From: Denitrobaculum tricleocarpae
GTDB lineage: Bacteria > Pseudomonadota > Alphaproteobacteria > Kiloniellales > Kiloniellaceae
Direction of reading: 5' to 3'
NCBI RefSeq assembly: GCF_007004665.1
Contig: NZ_ML660055.1
Span: 124,001-188,000 of the forward strand
DNA: 64,000 bases
Below, one piece after another: positions 15,992 through 23,155 of this stretch. Position 1 is the stretch's first letter; each line of letters begins with the position of its first letter. A program made the position numbers and the translations under genes. The notes beneath the pieces were generated by a model. That model was given only the letters and a program-made list of their open reading frames with translations. It made no database searches and had not been told where the DNA came from.

Positions 15992-17475
15992 TGATCTTCT
16001 CCCGCCCGCGCGCTGGGTTTGCGCGCATTCTGACGGCCTCGGCGCTTCTCGCCTCTCTGGTCTTTCTGAGCGGCTGCGAAACCTCACCCGCGACCGGGGA
16101 GTCCTTCTTCACCGGCGGCCTGACCAAGGACAAGGAAGCCGCTCTGGGCGCCCAGGAGCATGAGAAGATCCTGCAGCAGTTCGGCGGCAGCTATGACGAC
16201 CCGGAACTGGCGCAATACATCACCAGCCTGGGGAACCTGCTGGTCAAGACCTCTGAGACGCCCGACGACAAATTCACCTTCACGGTGCTCGATTCCCCGG
16301 TGGTCAACGCCTTTGCCCTGCCCGGCGGCTATGTTTACCTGACCCGGGGCCTGCTGGCCCTGGCCGACGACGAGGCGGAAATCGCCGGCGTCACGGCCCA
16401 TGAGATCGGCCACGTGACCGCGCGTCACGCCTCACAGCGTTACGGCCGCGCGGTCGGAACGTCAATCCTGGCGGCGGGTGTCGGCATTCTTCTGGGCAGC
16501 CAGGAAGCGGCCGCGGCGGCCAATCAGGTCGGAGCTATGGCCCTGCAGAGCTACTCCCGCGATCAGGAATTCCAGGCCGACCTGCTGGGTGTCCGCTACC
16601 TCTCGCGCGGCGGTTTCGAGCCCGAGGGCATGGCCGACTTCCTCACCAAACTGCAGGCCGACAGCCGACTGAGCGCAAGGATCGCCGGCAATCCGGACGC
16701 CGCCGACGAATTCAACATCATGCAGACCCACCCGCGCACCGCCGACCGCATTCAACGCGCCATCGCCCAGGCCGGCGAACGGCCGGTCGCGAACCCCATC
16801 GTCGGACGGGATGTCTATCTCTCGAAAATCGACGGCATGACCTATGGCGACGGACCCAACCAGGGCTTCACCCGGGGCCGGGAATTCCTGCACCCGGAAC
16901 TGCGCTTCGCCTTCGAGGTTCCGCTGAAATACCGGATCATCAACCGGCCCGACAGGGTCATCGCCCAGCATCCGGACAGCTCGATCATCGTTTTCCGTCA
17001 GGGCTCGAAGCCGGCCAATGTGTCCTTGAGCGAATACCTCACCCAGGGTTTTGGCGCGAAGCTTCCGCTGAAAAACGTTGAACAGATCGAGGTGAACGGC
17101 ATGGACGCGGTCACCGCCCAGGCGCGGGTCAAAGGTCAGCAGGGCGAGCACGACTGGCGCTTGACCACGATTCAATACGACGAGAAGACGCTCTACAATT
17201 TCCTCTTCATCACCCGGCCCGAGGCGACCGGCGCCCAGGCTCTGGGCCTGAAGCGGACAACCTACAGCTTCCGGAAACTCAGCGCGGAGGAAGCGGGGCA
17301 ACTGAAGCCGAAGCGCCTGCGGATTTATACGGTGCGCGCGGGGGATACGGCGGAGAAGCTCGCCGAGCGCTTCCCCTTCGAGGATTTCAAGCTGGCGCGC
17401 TTCGCGACCCTGAACGGACTGGACCCGAAGCAGCCGCTCAAGGCGGGTCAGAAAGTCAAGATCATCGTGCAGTAG
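15991..17475 (+). CDS. Lipoprotein M48 metalloprotease with C-terminal LysM domain
   Basis: This is a 494-residue protein. The N-terminus has a lipobox, LVFLSGCE, suggesting a lipid-anchored periplasmic protein. The peptidase domain holds the zinc motif HEIGH (VTAHEIGHVTARHAS) and the third ligand region EFQADLLGVRYL. The last ~50 residues (YTVRAGDTAEKLAERFPFED, KAGQKVKIIV) form a LysM domain that should bind peptidoglycan. It resembles BepA/LoiP-type envelope proteases with a wall-binding tail. It is translationally coupled to the SNase-like gene by a one-base overlap. Function is likely envelope protein quality control. Confidence 0.9.
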   Translation: MIFSRPRAGFARILTASALLASLVFLSGCETSPATGESFFTGGLTKDKEAALGAQEHEKILQQFGGSYDDPELAQYITSLGNLLVKTSETPDDKFTFTVLDSPVVNAFALPGGYVYLTRGLLALADDEAEIAGVTAHEIGHVTARHASQRYGRAVGTSILAAGVGILLGSQEAAAAANQVGAMALQSYSRDQEFQADLLGVRYLSRGGFEPEGMADFLTKLQADSRLSARIAGNPDAADEFNIMQTHPRTADRIQRAIAQAGERPVANPIVGRDVYLSKIDGMTYGDGPNQGFTRGREFLHPELRFAFEVPLKYRIINRPDRVIAQHPDSSIIVFRQGSKPANVSLSEYLTQGFGAKLPLKNVEQIEVNGMDAVTAQARVKGQQGEHDWRLTTIQYDEKTLYNFLFITRPEATGAQALGLKRTTYSFRKLSAEEAGQLKPKRLRIYTVRAGDTAEKLAERFPFEDFKLARFATLNGLDPKQPLKAGQKVKIIVQ

Positions 17476-17487
17476 GTTTGTGTGTAT

Positions 17488-17513
17488 ACGGCTCCGGCCC
17501 GCGCCGTTTCTTT
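17488..17513 (+). terminator. Weak intrinsic terminator of the M48-LysM gene
   Basis: ACGGC (17488-17492) pairs with GCCGT (17503-17507) around a 10-base GC-rich loop and is followed by TTCTTT. The stem is short, so confidence is moderate. It lies between two convergent genes. Confidence 0.45.
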
Positions 17514-17522
17514 ACACTGAAC

Positions 17523-18407
17523 CTACACCTCGGCGATCAGATCGTCGCTGGTCTCGACCCGGCGCAGCATGGCGCTCTTTAGCTTCGAGAGCGCGCGGCC
17601 TTCGAGCTGACGGACCCGTTCCTTGCTGACCCCGAGCTCCCGCCCCAATTCTTCAAGGGTGGCGCTCTCTTCGGTCAGACGCCGGGCCTTTACGATGCGC
17701 TGCTCACGCAGGGGCAGTTCGGACAGGGCCTCGGTGATCCAGCGGCTGCGGGTCTCGCCGTCTTTGTAGGAGATAATCAGATCTTCCGGGTTCGGGCGTT
17801 CGTCGACCAGGAAATCCTGCCACTCGCTTTCGCCGTCTTCGCCGATCACGTGATTGAGCGAATGGTCCATGCCGGAGAGGCGTTGCTCCATGGATTCGAC
17901 TTCGTGCAGGCCGACCGAGAGCTCCGTCGCCACCTGGTTGCGGCCTTTGTCGTCGAAACTGGCACCGCTCTCGTCCTCGATCCGGGCCCGCAGACGGCGG
18001 AAATTGAAAAAGAGGGTCTTCTGCGCGGCTGTGGTACCGGTCCGCACGATCGACCAGTTGCGCAGCACGAAGTCCTGGATCGCCGAACGGATCCACCAGC
18101 TGGCGTAGGTCGAGAAGCGGATCTCGCGATCCGGGTCGAAGCGGGCCGCCGCCTGCATCAGGCCGACAGAGCCCTCCTGGACCAGATCGCTGATCGGCAG
18201 GCCGTAGTGCCGGTAGCGCGTGGCGGTGGAGACCACGAGACGGGTGTAGGAACGGATGAGTTCGTGAAGGGCGGCTTCATCCTTGTTATCGCGCCAGGCG
18301 CGCGCAAGATCAAATTCGTGATCCCGGGCCAGCAGCGGTTCGGACATGGATTTTCGGATGAAACGTGTCTGCGCCCGATGCGTTTCCGCGTTTTCGAATC
18401 TCGCCAT
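17523..18407 (-). CDS. rpoH: RNA polymerase sigma-32 (RpoH) factor, heat-shock type
   Basis: This is a 294-residue group-3 sigma factor. Region 2 reads LVVSTATRYRHYGLPISDLVQEG and FSTYASWWIRSAIQDFVLRNWS. The RpoH box follows as QKTLFFNFRRLRARI, which separates it from housekeeping sigma. Region 4 ends with LEELGRELGVSKERVRQLEG. It directs transcription of heat-shock and stress genes. The ATG at 18407 has GAGGGG ten bases before it; the internal ATG at 18347 has none. The sequence is somewhat diverged from the classical RpoH, as in alphaproteobacterial second RpoH copies. A copy of the dispersed 64-bp element lies 83 bases upstream. Confidence 0.92.
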   Translation of the reverse strand: MARFENAETHRAQTRFIRKSMSEPLLARDHEFDLARAWRDNKDEAALHELIRSYTRLVVSTATRYRHYGLPISDLVQEGSVGLMQAAARFDPDREIRFSTYASWWIRSAIQDFVLRNWSIVRTGTTAAQKTLFFNFRRLRARIEDESGASFDDKGRNQVATELSVGLHEVESMEQRLSGMDHSLNHVIGEDGESEWQDFLVDERPNPEDLIISYKDGETRSRWITEALSELPLREQRIVKARRLTEESATLEELGRELGVSKERVRQLEGRALSKLKSAMLRRVETSDDLIAEV

Positions 18408-18489
18408 AGCCGCTGTACCCCTCGTTTTTTCGAACGCCTCACTCTATGCACATGAAATTGTACGCAAGTGGGACGCCGATGGATCACCG

Positions 18490-18554
18490 GAGCAGACCAA
18501 GTTTAGAGTGAATCGCCGAAGGCGACCTGTCGACCCTGTGAATCTGCTCTGCTC
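18490..18554 (+). repeat. Dispersed 64-bp hairpin element, copy A
   Basis: The left arm GAGCAGAC and right arm ATCTGCTC form a terminal inverted repeat; inside are TTTAGAGTGAATCGCC and the inner hairpin TCGCC-GAA-GGCGA. Related copies are at 39127, 51941 and 59812. Confidence 0.8.
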
Positions 18555-18674
18555 ACACGCATTAGGACGGACGCAGATGTCGTGACGAAACCGCTTCGTG
18601 GTCCCGTCGAAACAGGATCCGGCCTGGAACCGAAATCAGCGCAAATAACGACTTATGGGAGTATAAGAACACAG

Positions 18675-18699
18675 AGTTCGCCTCTGTGCGAACTTTTTT
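18675..18699 (+). terminator. Orphan intrinsic terminator on the plus strand
   Basis: AGTTCGC (18675-18681) pairs perfectly with GCGAACT (18688-18694) around CTCTGT, and a run of six T starts at 18694. No plus-strand gene precedes it. An alternative hairpin CACAGAG-TTCGC-CTCTGTG uses the same bases and would exclude the terminator, which resembles an attenuator. Confidence 0.7.
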
Positions 18700-18858
18700 G
18701 TGTTAACGGCCCGCGGTGCCATCAACACCAACGGCGATTCGCAAGCCCGCTTCGCCGGGACTTAGGACCTATCGCCTAACACATTGCAATTTAAGGTAGT
18801 CTATGATTTTCACCCAAGCGGTGAGGTGCGATCGGGGCGCATAGCCGAAGAAACCGAA

Positions 18859-19659
18859 CTACGCTTCGAGCGTCTCGATCACATCGCCTTCGGGAGTCAG
18901 GCAGGCAGCCATCAGCGGACCGCCGAAACCGCAGCCGGCATCCAGCGTGACCGTATAGTCGCCGGTTTCCAGGCCGGGATGGGCCGGGTCGTACCCGCGG
19001 ACAATGCGCTGGAAGTCGCCGTAGGGTTCCTTCAGGCGGGCAAAGGCGGCGGAACTCCACCAGAAACTGTCTTTCTGGGTCTCGAGCGGACGGGTCGGAT
19101 CCAGGCCGGTGTGCACGAAGAGGACCCGGCGGTCGGAGGTATAGGCCGCGCGCCGGATTTCATTCATGATCTGGTAGTGGCCGGGATTGTCCTGGATTGC
19201 GCTGCGCAGCCGGCCGGTCCAGCGGGTCAGCTGCAGGGGGCCGGACGCCGCTTCGCGCAGGCCTTCCTTGGCACTGGACCCGTAAGCTTCGAGCGTCGCG
19301 CCCACGCCCTGGTCCAACATCCACGAAAGCACGCCGCGCGGATCGCTGGCGAACTGGAGCTGCAGCAGCTTTTGCCACATTTCCTCCTGGCCGCCGCGCA
19401 GGAAGGCGATGTCTTCGGGGAAATTCTGATGCAGCGCGAGAAAACCACGCCGGAATTCGATGATGTGATCAAGGGTTTGGCGGATGTTCTCGCCCCGGCC
19501 GATCACGTTGCCGAGATAAACCACCCGGTCGCCGCGCCGCAGACGTCCCTCGAGCTGAGCATGCAGGCGGTCGAGGCGATCAGCCTCGCCGTGAACCGAA
19601 GAAATCGTCCAGATTCTCCGCGCCGCGCGTAATACCGCAAATTTCTGCCGATCGCGCAT
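18859..19659 (-). CDS. Metallophosphoesterase-like protein with degenerate metal-binding motifs
   Basis: This 266-residue protein follows the layout of the PPP/bis(5'-nucleosyl)-tetraphosphatase group. Canonical GDIHG is SSVHG, GDxVDRG is GNVIGRG, and GNHE is GGQEE (RGGQEEMWQKLLQLQFA); HTGLDP corresponds to the later HxGL motif. Several metal-binding Asp, Asn and His residues are thus missing, so phosphatase activity is doubtful. The rest of the fold seems well kept, which suggests a retained non-catalytic role. The start at 19659 (MRDRQKFAVL) fits the fold; the ribosome site is weak, and the frame extends to 19752. Confidence 0.75.
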   Translation of the reverse strand: MRDRQKFAVLRAARRIWTISSVHGEADRLDRLHAQLEGRLRRGDRVVYLGNVIGRGENIRQTLDHIIEFRRGFLALHQNFPEDIAFLRGGQEEMWQKLLQLQFASDPRGVLSWMLDQGVGATLEAYGSSAKEGLREAASGPLQLTRWTGRLRSAIQDNPGHYQIMNEIRRAAYTSDRRVLFVHTGLDPTRPLETQKDSFWWSSAAFARLKEPYGDFQRIVRGYDPAHPGLETGDYTVTLDAGCGFGGPLMAACLTPEGDVIETLEA

Positions 19660-19840
19660 GATGGCGGCAGATGGCCTCCTCAACCACACTTCAGGGGCAA
19701 GCAACCGATAAAGGACGGGCCTATCACAGTTAAAGCCGCACCAACGAGCCAAAATAAACGAGTCAAATAGGTCCCTGGAGAGTCAACCTCGGGACACCCC
19801 CGATTCGATCCCCCCGCGAACTGTTGTTACTCGTACAGGC

Positions 19841-20338
19841 TCAGGCCGCCGTGAGCAACTCTTCCAGCTTCTGCGTTGCGGCTTCTTCATCGATTTTCTC
19901 GACTGCTGCCAGCTCGCGGGCCAGACGGTCCAGAGCGGCCTGGTACATCTGGCGCTCGCTGTAGGACTGATCGGGCTGATCGGCGCTGCGGTGCAGGTCG
20001 CGCACGACCTCGGCAATCGAGACCGGATCGCCGGAATTGATCTTGGCTTCGTATTCCTGTGCCCGGCGGCTCCACATCGTGCGTTTGGCACGGCTGCGGC
20101 CCTTGAGCGTGGTCAGGGCGGAATCCATCATTTTACGGCTGGAGAGCTTCCGCAGGCCCGATTCGTGAGCCTTATTGACCGGAACGCGGAGCGTCATGCG
20201 GTCTTTTTCGAATTTGATGATGATCAGTTCGAGGGTAACGTCAGAGATTTCCTGGGTTTCAACACCCACAACCCGGCCAACACCGTGGGTCGGGTAAACC
20301 ACGTAATCGCCGGTCCCGAATTCACTCGATTTCGCCAT
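19841..20338 (-). CDS. carD: CarD family transcriptional regulator
   Basis: This 165-residue protein binds RNA polymerase beta through its N-terminal Tudor-like domain and stabilises open promoter complexes. It starts MAKSSEFGTGDYVVYPTHGV and contains VGVETQEISDVTLELIIIKF and KMMDSALTTLKGRSRAKRTMW, all typical, with the conserved Trp in the C-terminal helical domain. The ATG at 20338 follows GGAGCACGAGAA; 13 upstream codons were excluded. CarD next to FdxA is a common alphaproteobacterial arrangement. Confidence 0.95.
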   Translation of the reverse strand: MAKSSEFGTGDYVVYPTHGVGRVVGVETQEISDVTLELIIIKFEKDRMTLRVPVNKAHESGLRKLSSRKMMDSALTTLKGRSRAKRTMWSRRAQEYEAKINSGDPVSIAEVVRDLHRSADQPDQSYSERQMYQAALDRLARELAAVEKIDEEAATQKLEELLTAA

Positions 20339-20847
20339 TTCGTGTTCTCGTGCTCCGTCTGTTTCCCGCCCTTGCACTACCTGGGCAACTGCATCCCAAC
20401 CAGAATTCCATGGCCGGGCGTGCGTGCGGATGTGCGGCGCTGAACGGCAGGACAGGCAGACGCTGTCTCACGCCGTGTTCTTCACATATAAAAGACAACC
20501 CCGCACAAACCGGAGCTTAAACGCACCGGGTGTCGAGGCTGGTTCGTTACAGATGCGGTCAAAAGCAAACTGTAGCAAATTCTTTATACTATATTTTAGC
20601 CGTCAAAACAACTATTGCGCCGCAACATAGACCGGCCATTTCTGCATTCCTGCTATGCCGGATGCTGCCGATCAGCATCCGAACACACCAGAATAGCGAA
20701 ACGTTTTTGGACGACGATCATTCTTGATTGAAACGCATAAGAGCGTGAATCCGCCTCTAACCTGCCGGGCAAGAGACTGATTCATGTTTTTCCCTGATTT
20801 GTAGAAAAACGGTCAGGCTCCGGAAATCACCCGCAGCAGATCAACAA
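20339..20847. other. Intergenic region between carD and fdxA
   Basis: The 509-base spacer lies upstream of carD and downstream of fdxA. It has an AT-rich island around 20560-20640 that suits a promoter. An inverted repeat (GTTTTTC 20786-20792 with GAAAAAC 20804-20810) lies just after the fdxA stop and may serve as its terminator. No coding frame is convincing. Confidence 0.5.
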
Positions 20848-21189
20848 TCACCCGTCAGTATTACCGGGCGCGGCGCTGAAGAACTTCTCGAACTTACCGC
20901 TTTGGTCCTTGAATTCATCGGCGTCGGCCGGCGCGTCTCCCTTGCGGGTAATATTCGGCCAGGTTTCACTGTATTCGCGGTTCAGCTCCAGCCACTTTTC
21001 GGCTTCGGTATCACTGTCGGGCAGGATGGCTTCGGGCGGGCATTCGGGCTCGCAGACACCGCAGTCGATGCACTCGTCAGGATGAATGACCAACATGTTT
21101 TCGCCCTCGTAGAAGCAGTCCACCGGACAGACTTCGACGCAGTCCATGTATTTGCACCTGATGCAGGATTCGGTCACGATGTAGGTCAT
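20848..21189 (-). CDS. fdxA: Seven-iron ferredoxin FdxA
   Basis: This 113-residue electron carrier begins [26 protein letters not shown] and carries a second cluster motif [16 protein letters not shown]. The spacing predicts one [3Fe-4S] and one [4Fe-4S] cluster, as in Azotobacter-type FdI/FdxA. The C-terminal extension of ~50 residues is usual. A GAGGAG ribosome site precedes the ATG. The redox partner is not evident from neighbours. Confidence 0.96.
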   Translation of the reverse strand: MTYIVTESCIRCKYMDCVEVCPVDCFYEGENMLVIHPDECIDCGVCEPECPPEAILPDSDTEAEKWLELNREYSETWPNITRKGDAPADADEFKDQSGKFEKFFSAAPGNTDG

Positions 21190-21352
21190 CTTCTATCTCC
21201 TCGCCAACGGCACTTTGGGGTCCACAATCCCGGCGCCGTCTCCTTCTCCACGTAAGTTGTTCCCTGAACGGCCGGCCCCCTGCCCTGCGGCAGAGCTCCG
21301 GGTTCATCTCAATTCGGCGTGCCACGGGCCGGGCATGCCACGGGTCAGCACA

Positions 21353-21913
21353 TCACTGGTCCGCTTGCCCCAAGCGGGCCAGCGCAGCCTGGCGCGCCTG
21401 CCCGCTGTCGTAGTCAGAAACATGCAGCAGGCCGGCAAGCCGGCGCATCAGGCTGGCTTCGAAATCGTGCAGCTCACCATCCGCATAGGCCACCTGCCAG
21501 AGCATCTCGACCAGTTCGACGCGCTGTTCGTTGTCAAATGAATCGGCAATGATCCGTGTGAAACCGAAGAGCTGGCTCGACTCGGTCACCTGCGCCTTTG
21601 CTTCCTCCACCAGGGCGCTGACTTCGCCGGCTGAAAGCTCGAAACGCGCGGTCAGGAGGCGTTCGATGGTTGCCCGCTCGGAATCGTCGAAGCTCTCATC
21701 CATCATCGCGGCCTCGACCAGCAAAGCGGCCGCCGCGACCTGAAGCGAATCCTGACCCTGGTCGGCTTTCAGGCCGCTTTCGTCCTTGCCCAGCAACAGG
21801 GCCTTCAATTTCTCGATCACCGGCTCTTTTGCCCTCTGATCTTCAAGCGCGTGCGTCACGGGAGCCGTCGCCGCGCGGAGATTGCCGAGAAATCGGCTCT
21901 GCGTTCTCTTCAC
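21353..21913 (-). CDS. TerB-family (tellurite resistance-like) protein
   Basis: This is a 186-residue all-helical protein with the TerB pattern: LQVAAAALLVEAAMMDESFDDSE, ATIERLLTARFELS, and ALVEEAKAQVTESSQLFGF, then VAYADGELHDFEASLMRRLA. Conserved acidic residues may bind metal. No other ter genes are nearby, so a role in tellurite resistance should not be assumed. Its start is uncertain: the first ~30 residues are basic and poorly conserved, and a GTG at VIEKLKALLLG is a plausible alternative matching many homologues. Confidence 0.82.
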   Translation of the reverse strand: MKRTQSRFLGNLRAATAPVTHALEDQRAKEPVIEKLKALLLGKDESGLKADQGQDSLQVAAAALLVEAAMMDESFDDSERATIERLLTARFELSAGEVSALVEEAKAQVTESSQLFGFTRIIADSFDNEQRVELVEMLWQVAYADGELHDFEASLMRRLAGLLHVSDYDSGQARQAALARLGQADQ

Positions 21914-22068
21914 CAGAAAACCGCGAAACCTGTCTCTCTTTCATAGAGTTAGAAGCGATCCACAGCAAAAAACGGTGCAATAAAGAAGGATCGTGATCTA
22001 GTTGAGCGCTGTGCGTATCATGCGCGACCTCGTCGTTGCAACCCTTGGCAAAGTAGGGCTTATCAAAC

Positions 22069-22698
22069 GTGACCCAAAGTGATCAGGAACCCGACGCCCG
22101 GCGTTTCTCGCCGGCAATACAACGCAATCGCGAACCGCTGTTGGATGTACTCGCGAAGGTGCTGCCGCAAGAAGGGAGACTCCTGGAGATCGCCAGCGGG
22201 AGCGGCGAGCATGCGGTCTGGTTCGCCCCCCGCTTCCCGGATCTGACCTGGCAGACCAGCGATCTCAATCCGGAGCTGCGGCAATCCATCGCATCCCACA
22301 TCGCCCATGCGGACTTGAGCCTGCCGGCGCCCCTGGACATCGACGTGACGCGCCGGGATTGGGGGACGGAGGACGCGCCGCTCAGCAAACTGGACGCTAT
22401 CTTTTGCGCCAACATGATCCATATCGCCCCCTGGGCCGCGACGCTCGGGCTGCTGGACGGCGCGGCACGCTATCTCAAGACCGGCGGGAAACTCTGCCTT
22501 TATGGTCCCTACAAACGAGGCGGCACCCATACGGCGCCCTCAAACGCCGCCTTCGACCAGTCCCTGCGGGCTCAGAACCCGGAGTGGGGTGTTCGCGATC
22601 TGGAAGTTGTCACGGAGGAAGCCGGCACACGGGGGCTCGCAGCCGCTGACATTATAGAGATGCCGAGCAATAATCTGACCGTGATCTTTCAGCGCTGA
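22069..22698 (+). CDS. SAM-dependent methyltransferase, DUF938 family
   Basis: This is a 209-residue methyltransferase-fold protein starting with GTG. The SAM-binding motif is LLEIASGSGEHAVWFA, followed by WQTSDLNPELRQSI and IFCANMIHIAPWAATLGLL, the last being diagnostic for DUF938. FDQSLRAQNPEWGVRDLE is also typical. The substrate is unknown; some homologues are linked to small-molecule modification. It stands alone on the plus strand between two minus-strand groups. Confidence 0.88.
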   Translation: MTQSDQEPDARRFSPAIQRNREPLLDVLAKVLPQEGRLLEIASGSGEHAVWFAPRFPDLTWQTSDLNPELRQSIASHIAHADLSLPAPLDIDVTRRDWGTEDAPLSKLDAIFCANMIHIAPWAATLGLLDGAARYLKTGGKLCLYGPYKRGGTHTAPSNAAFDQSLRAQNPEWGVRDLEVVTEEAGTRGLAAADIIEMPSNNLTVIFQR

Positions 22699-22726
22699 GG
22701 CTCGCTTACGTCGCAAAGACACAAAC

Positions 22727-23149
22727 CTAACTGTCTTTGAGCCGGTCCGTGAGGCGGCGTTCACGCTTCGTCGGGCGGCCGCTTCCCGGGTCACGGGAAG
22801 CAACCCCGGCCTCCGCCTCGGCGGTCTTTTTCGGAGCAGCGCTGGGCGGTGCCAGATCTTCATAAAGCAGGACCGCTTCGCGCGCCGGACCGCGCCGGGT
22901 GCCCAGAGCGACAATCTTGATCACGCGGATATGCTCGCGCAGAGGAAAGGTCAGGACGTCGTCGACCCGCACCATGTGGCTGGCTTTGCCCACCAGGTTC
23001 CCCGCGATCCGCACCCGTCCGGTCCCGCAGTACTGACTGGCCAGACTGCGTGATTTGAAAAACCGTGCGAACCAGAGCCATTTGTCGATCCGCAGGGTTT
23101 CAGGTTCGCCAGCCGCCGTTCCGCCCTTCTCGTCCTGCGTCCCGGCCAT
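22727..23149 (-). CDS. hslR: Hsp15-like S4-domain RNA-binding protein
   Basis: The 140-residue protein has an S4 domain (LRIDKWLWFARFFKSRSLASQ ... GRVRIAGNLVGKASHMVRVDD, written here in two parts) and a basic C-terminal tail ending KRERRLTDRLKDS. Hsp15 binds 50S subunits that carry stalled nascent chains after heat shock. It begins six bases after the helicase stop and should be co-transcribed with it. The neighbourhood (RpoH, HtpG) fits heat stress. Confidence 0.9.
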   Translation of the reverse strand: MAGTQDEKGGTAAGEPETLRIDKWLWFARFFKSRSLASQYCGTGRVRIAGNLVGKASHMVRVDDVLTFPLREHIRVIKIVALGTRRGPAREAVLLYEDLAPPSAAPKKTAEAEAGVASRDPGSGRPTKRERRLTDRLKDS

Positions 23150-23155
23150 CGCGGC

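Larger units (their letters stand above)
18408..18858. other. Intergenic region upstream of rpoH with structured elements
   Basis: This 451-base region holds a copy of the dispersed element (18490-18554), a perfect terminator hairpin facing right (18675-18699), and a longer imperfect hairpin (GGCGAT at 18733 with ATCGCC at 18771). No protein gene is convincing. A short untranslated transcript on the plus strand is possible. Confidence 0.5.

Noticed and set aside
18582-18779. A small frame, and a tmRNA-like tag, downstream of the orphan terminator
   Set aside because: The reading NTNGDSQAR resembles no known tmRNA tag closely, and no tRNA-like ends were found around it.
21353-21913. A tellurite-resistance operon
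   Set aside because: Only a TerB-type gene is present; no terA, terC, terD or terZ neighbour exists.
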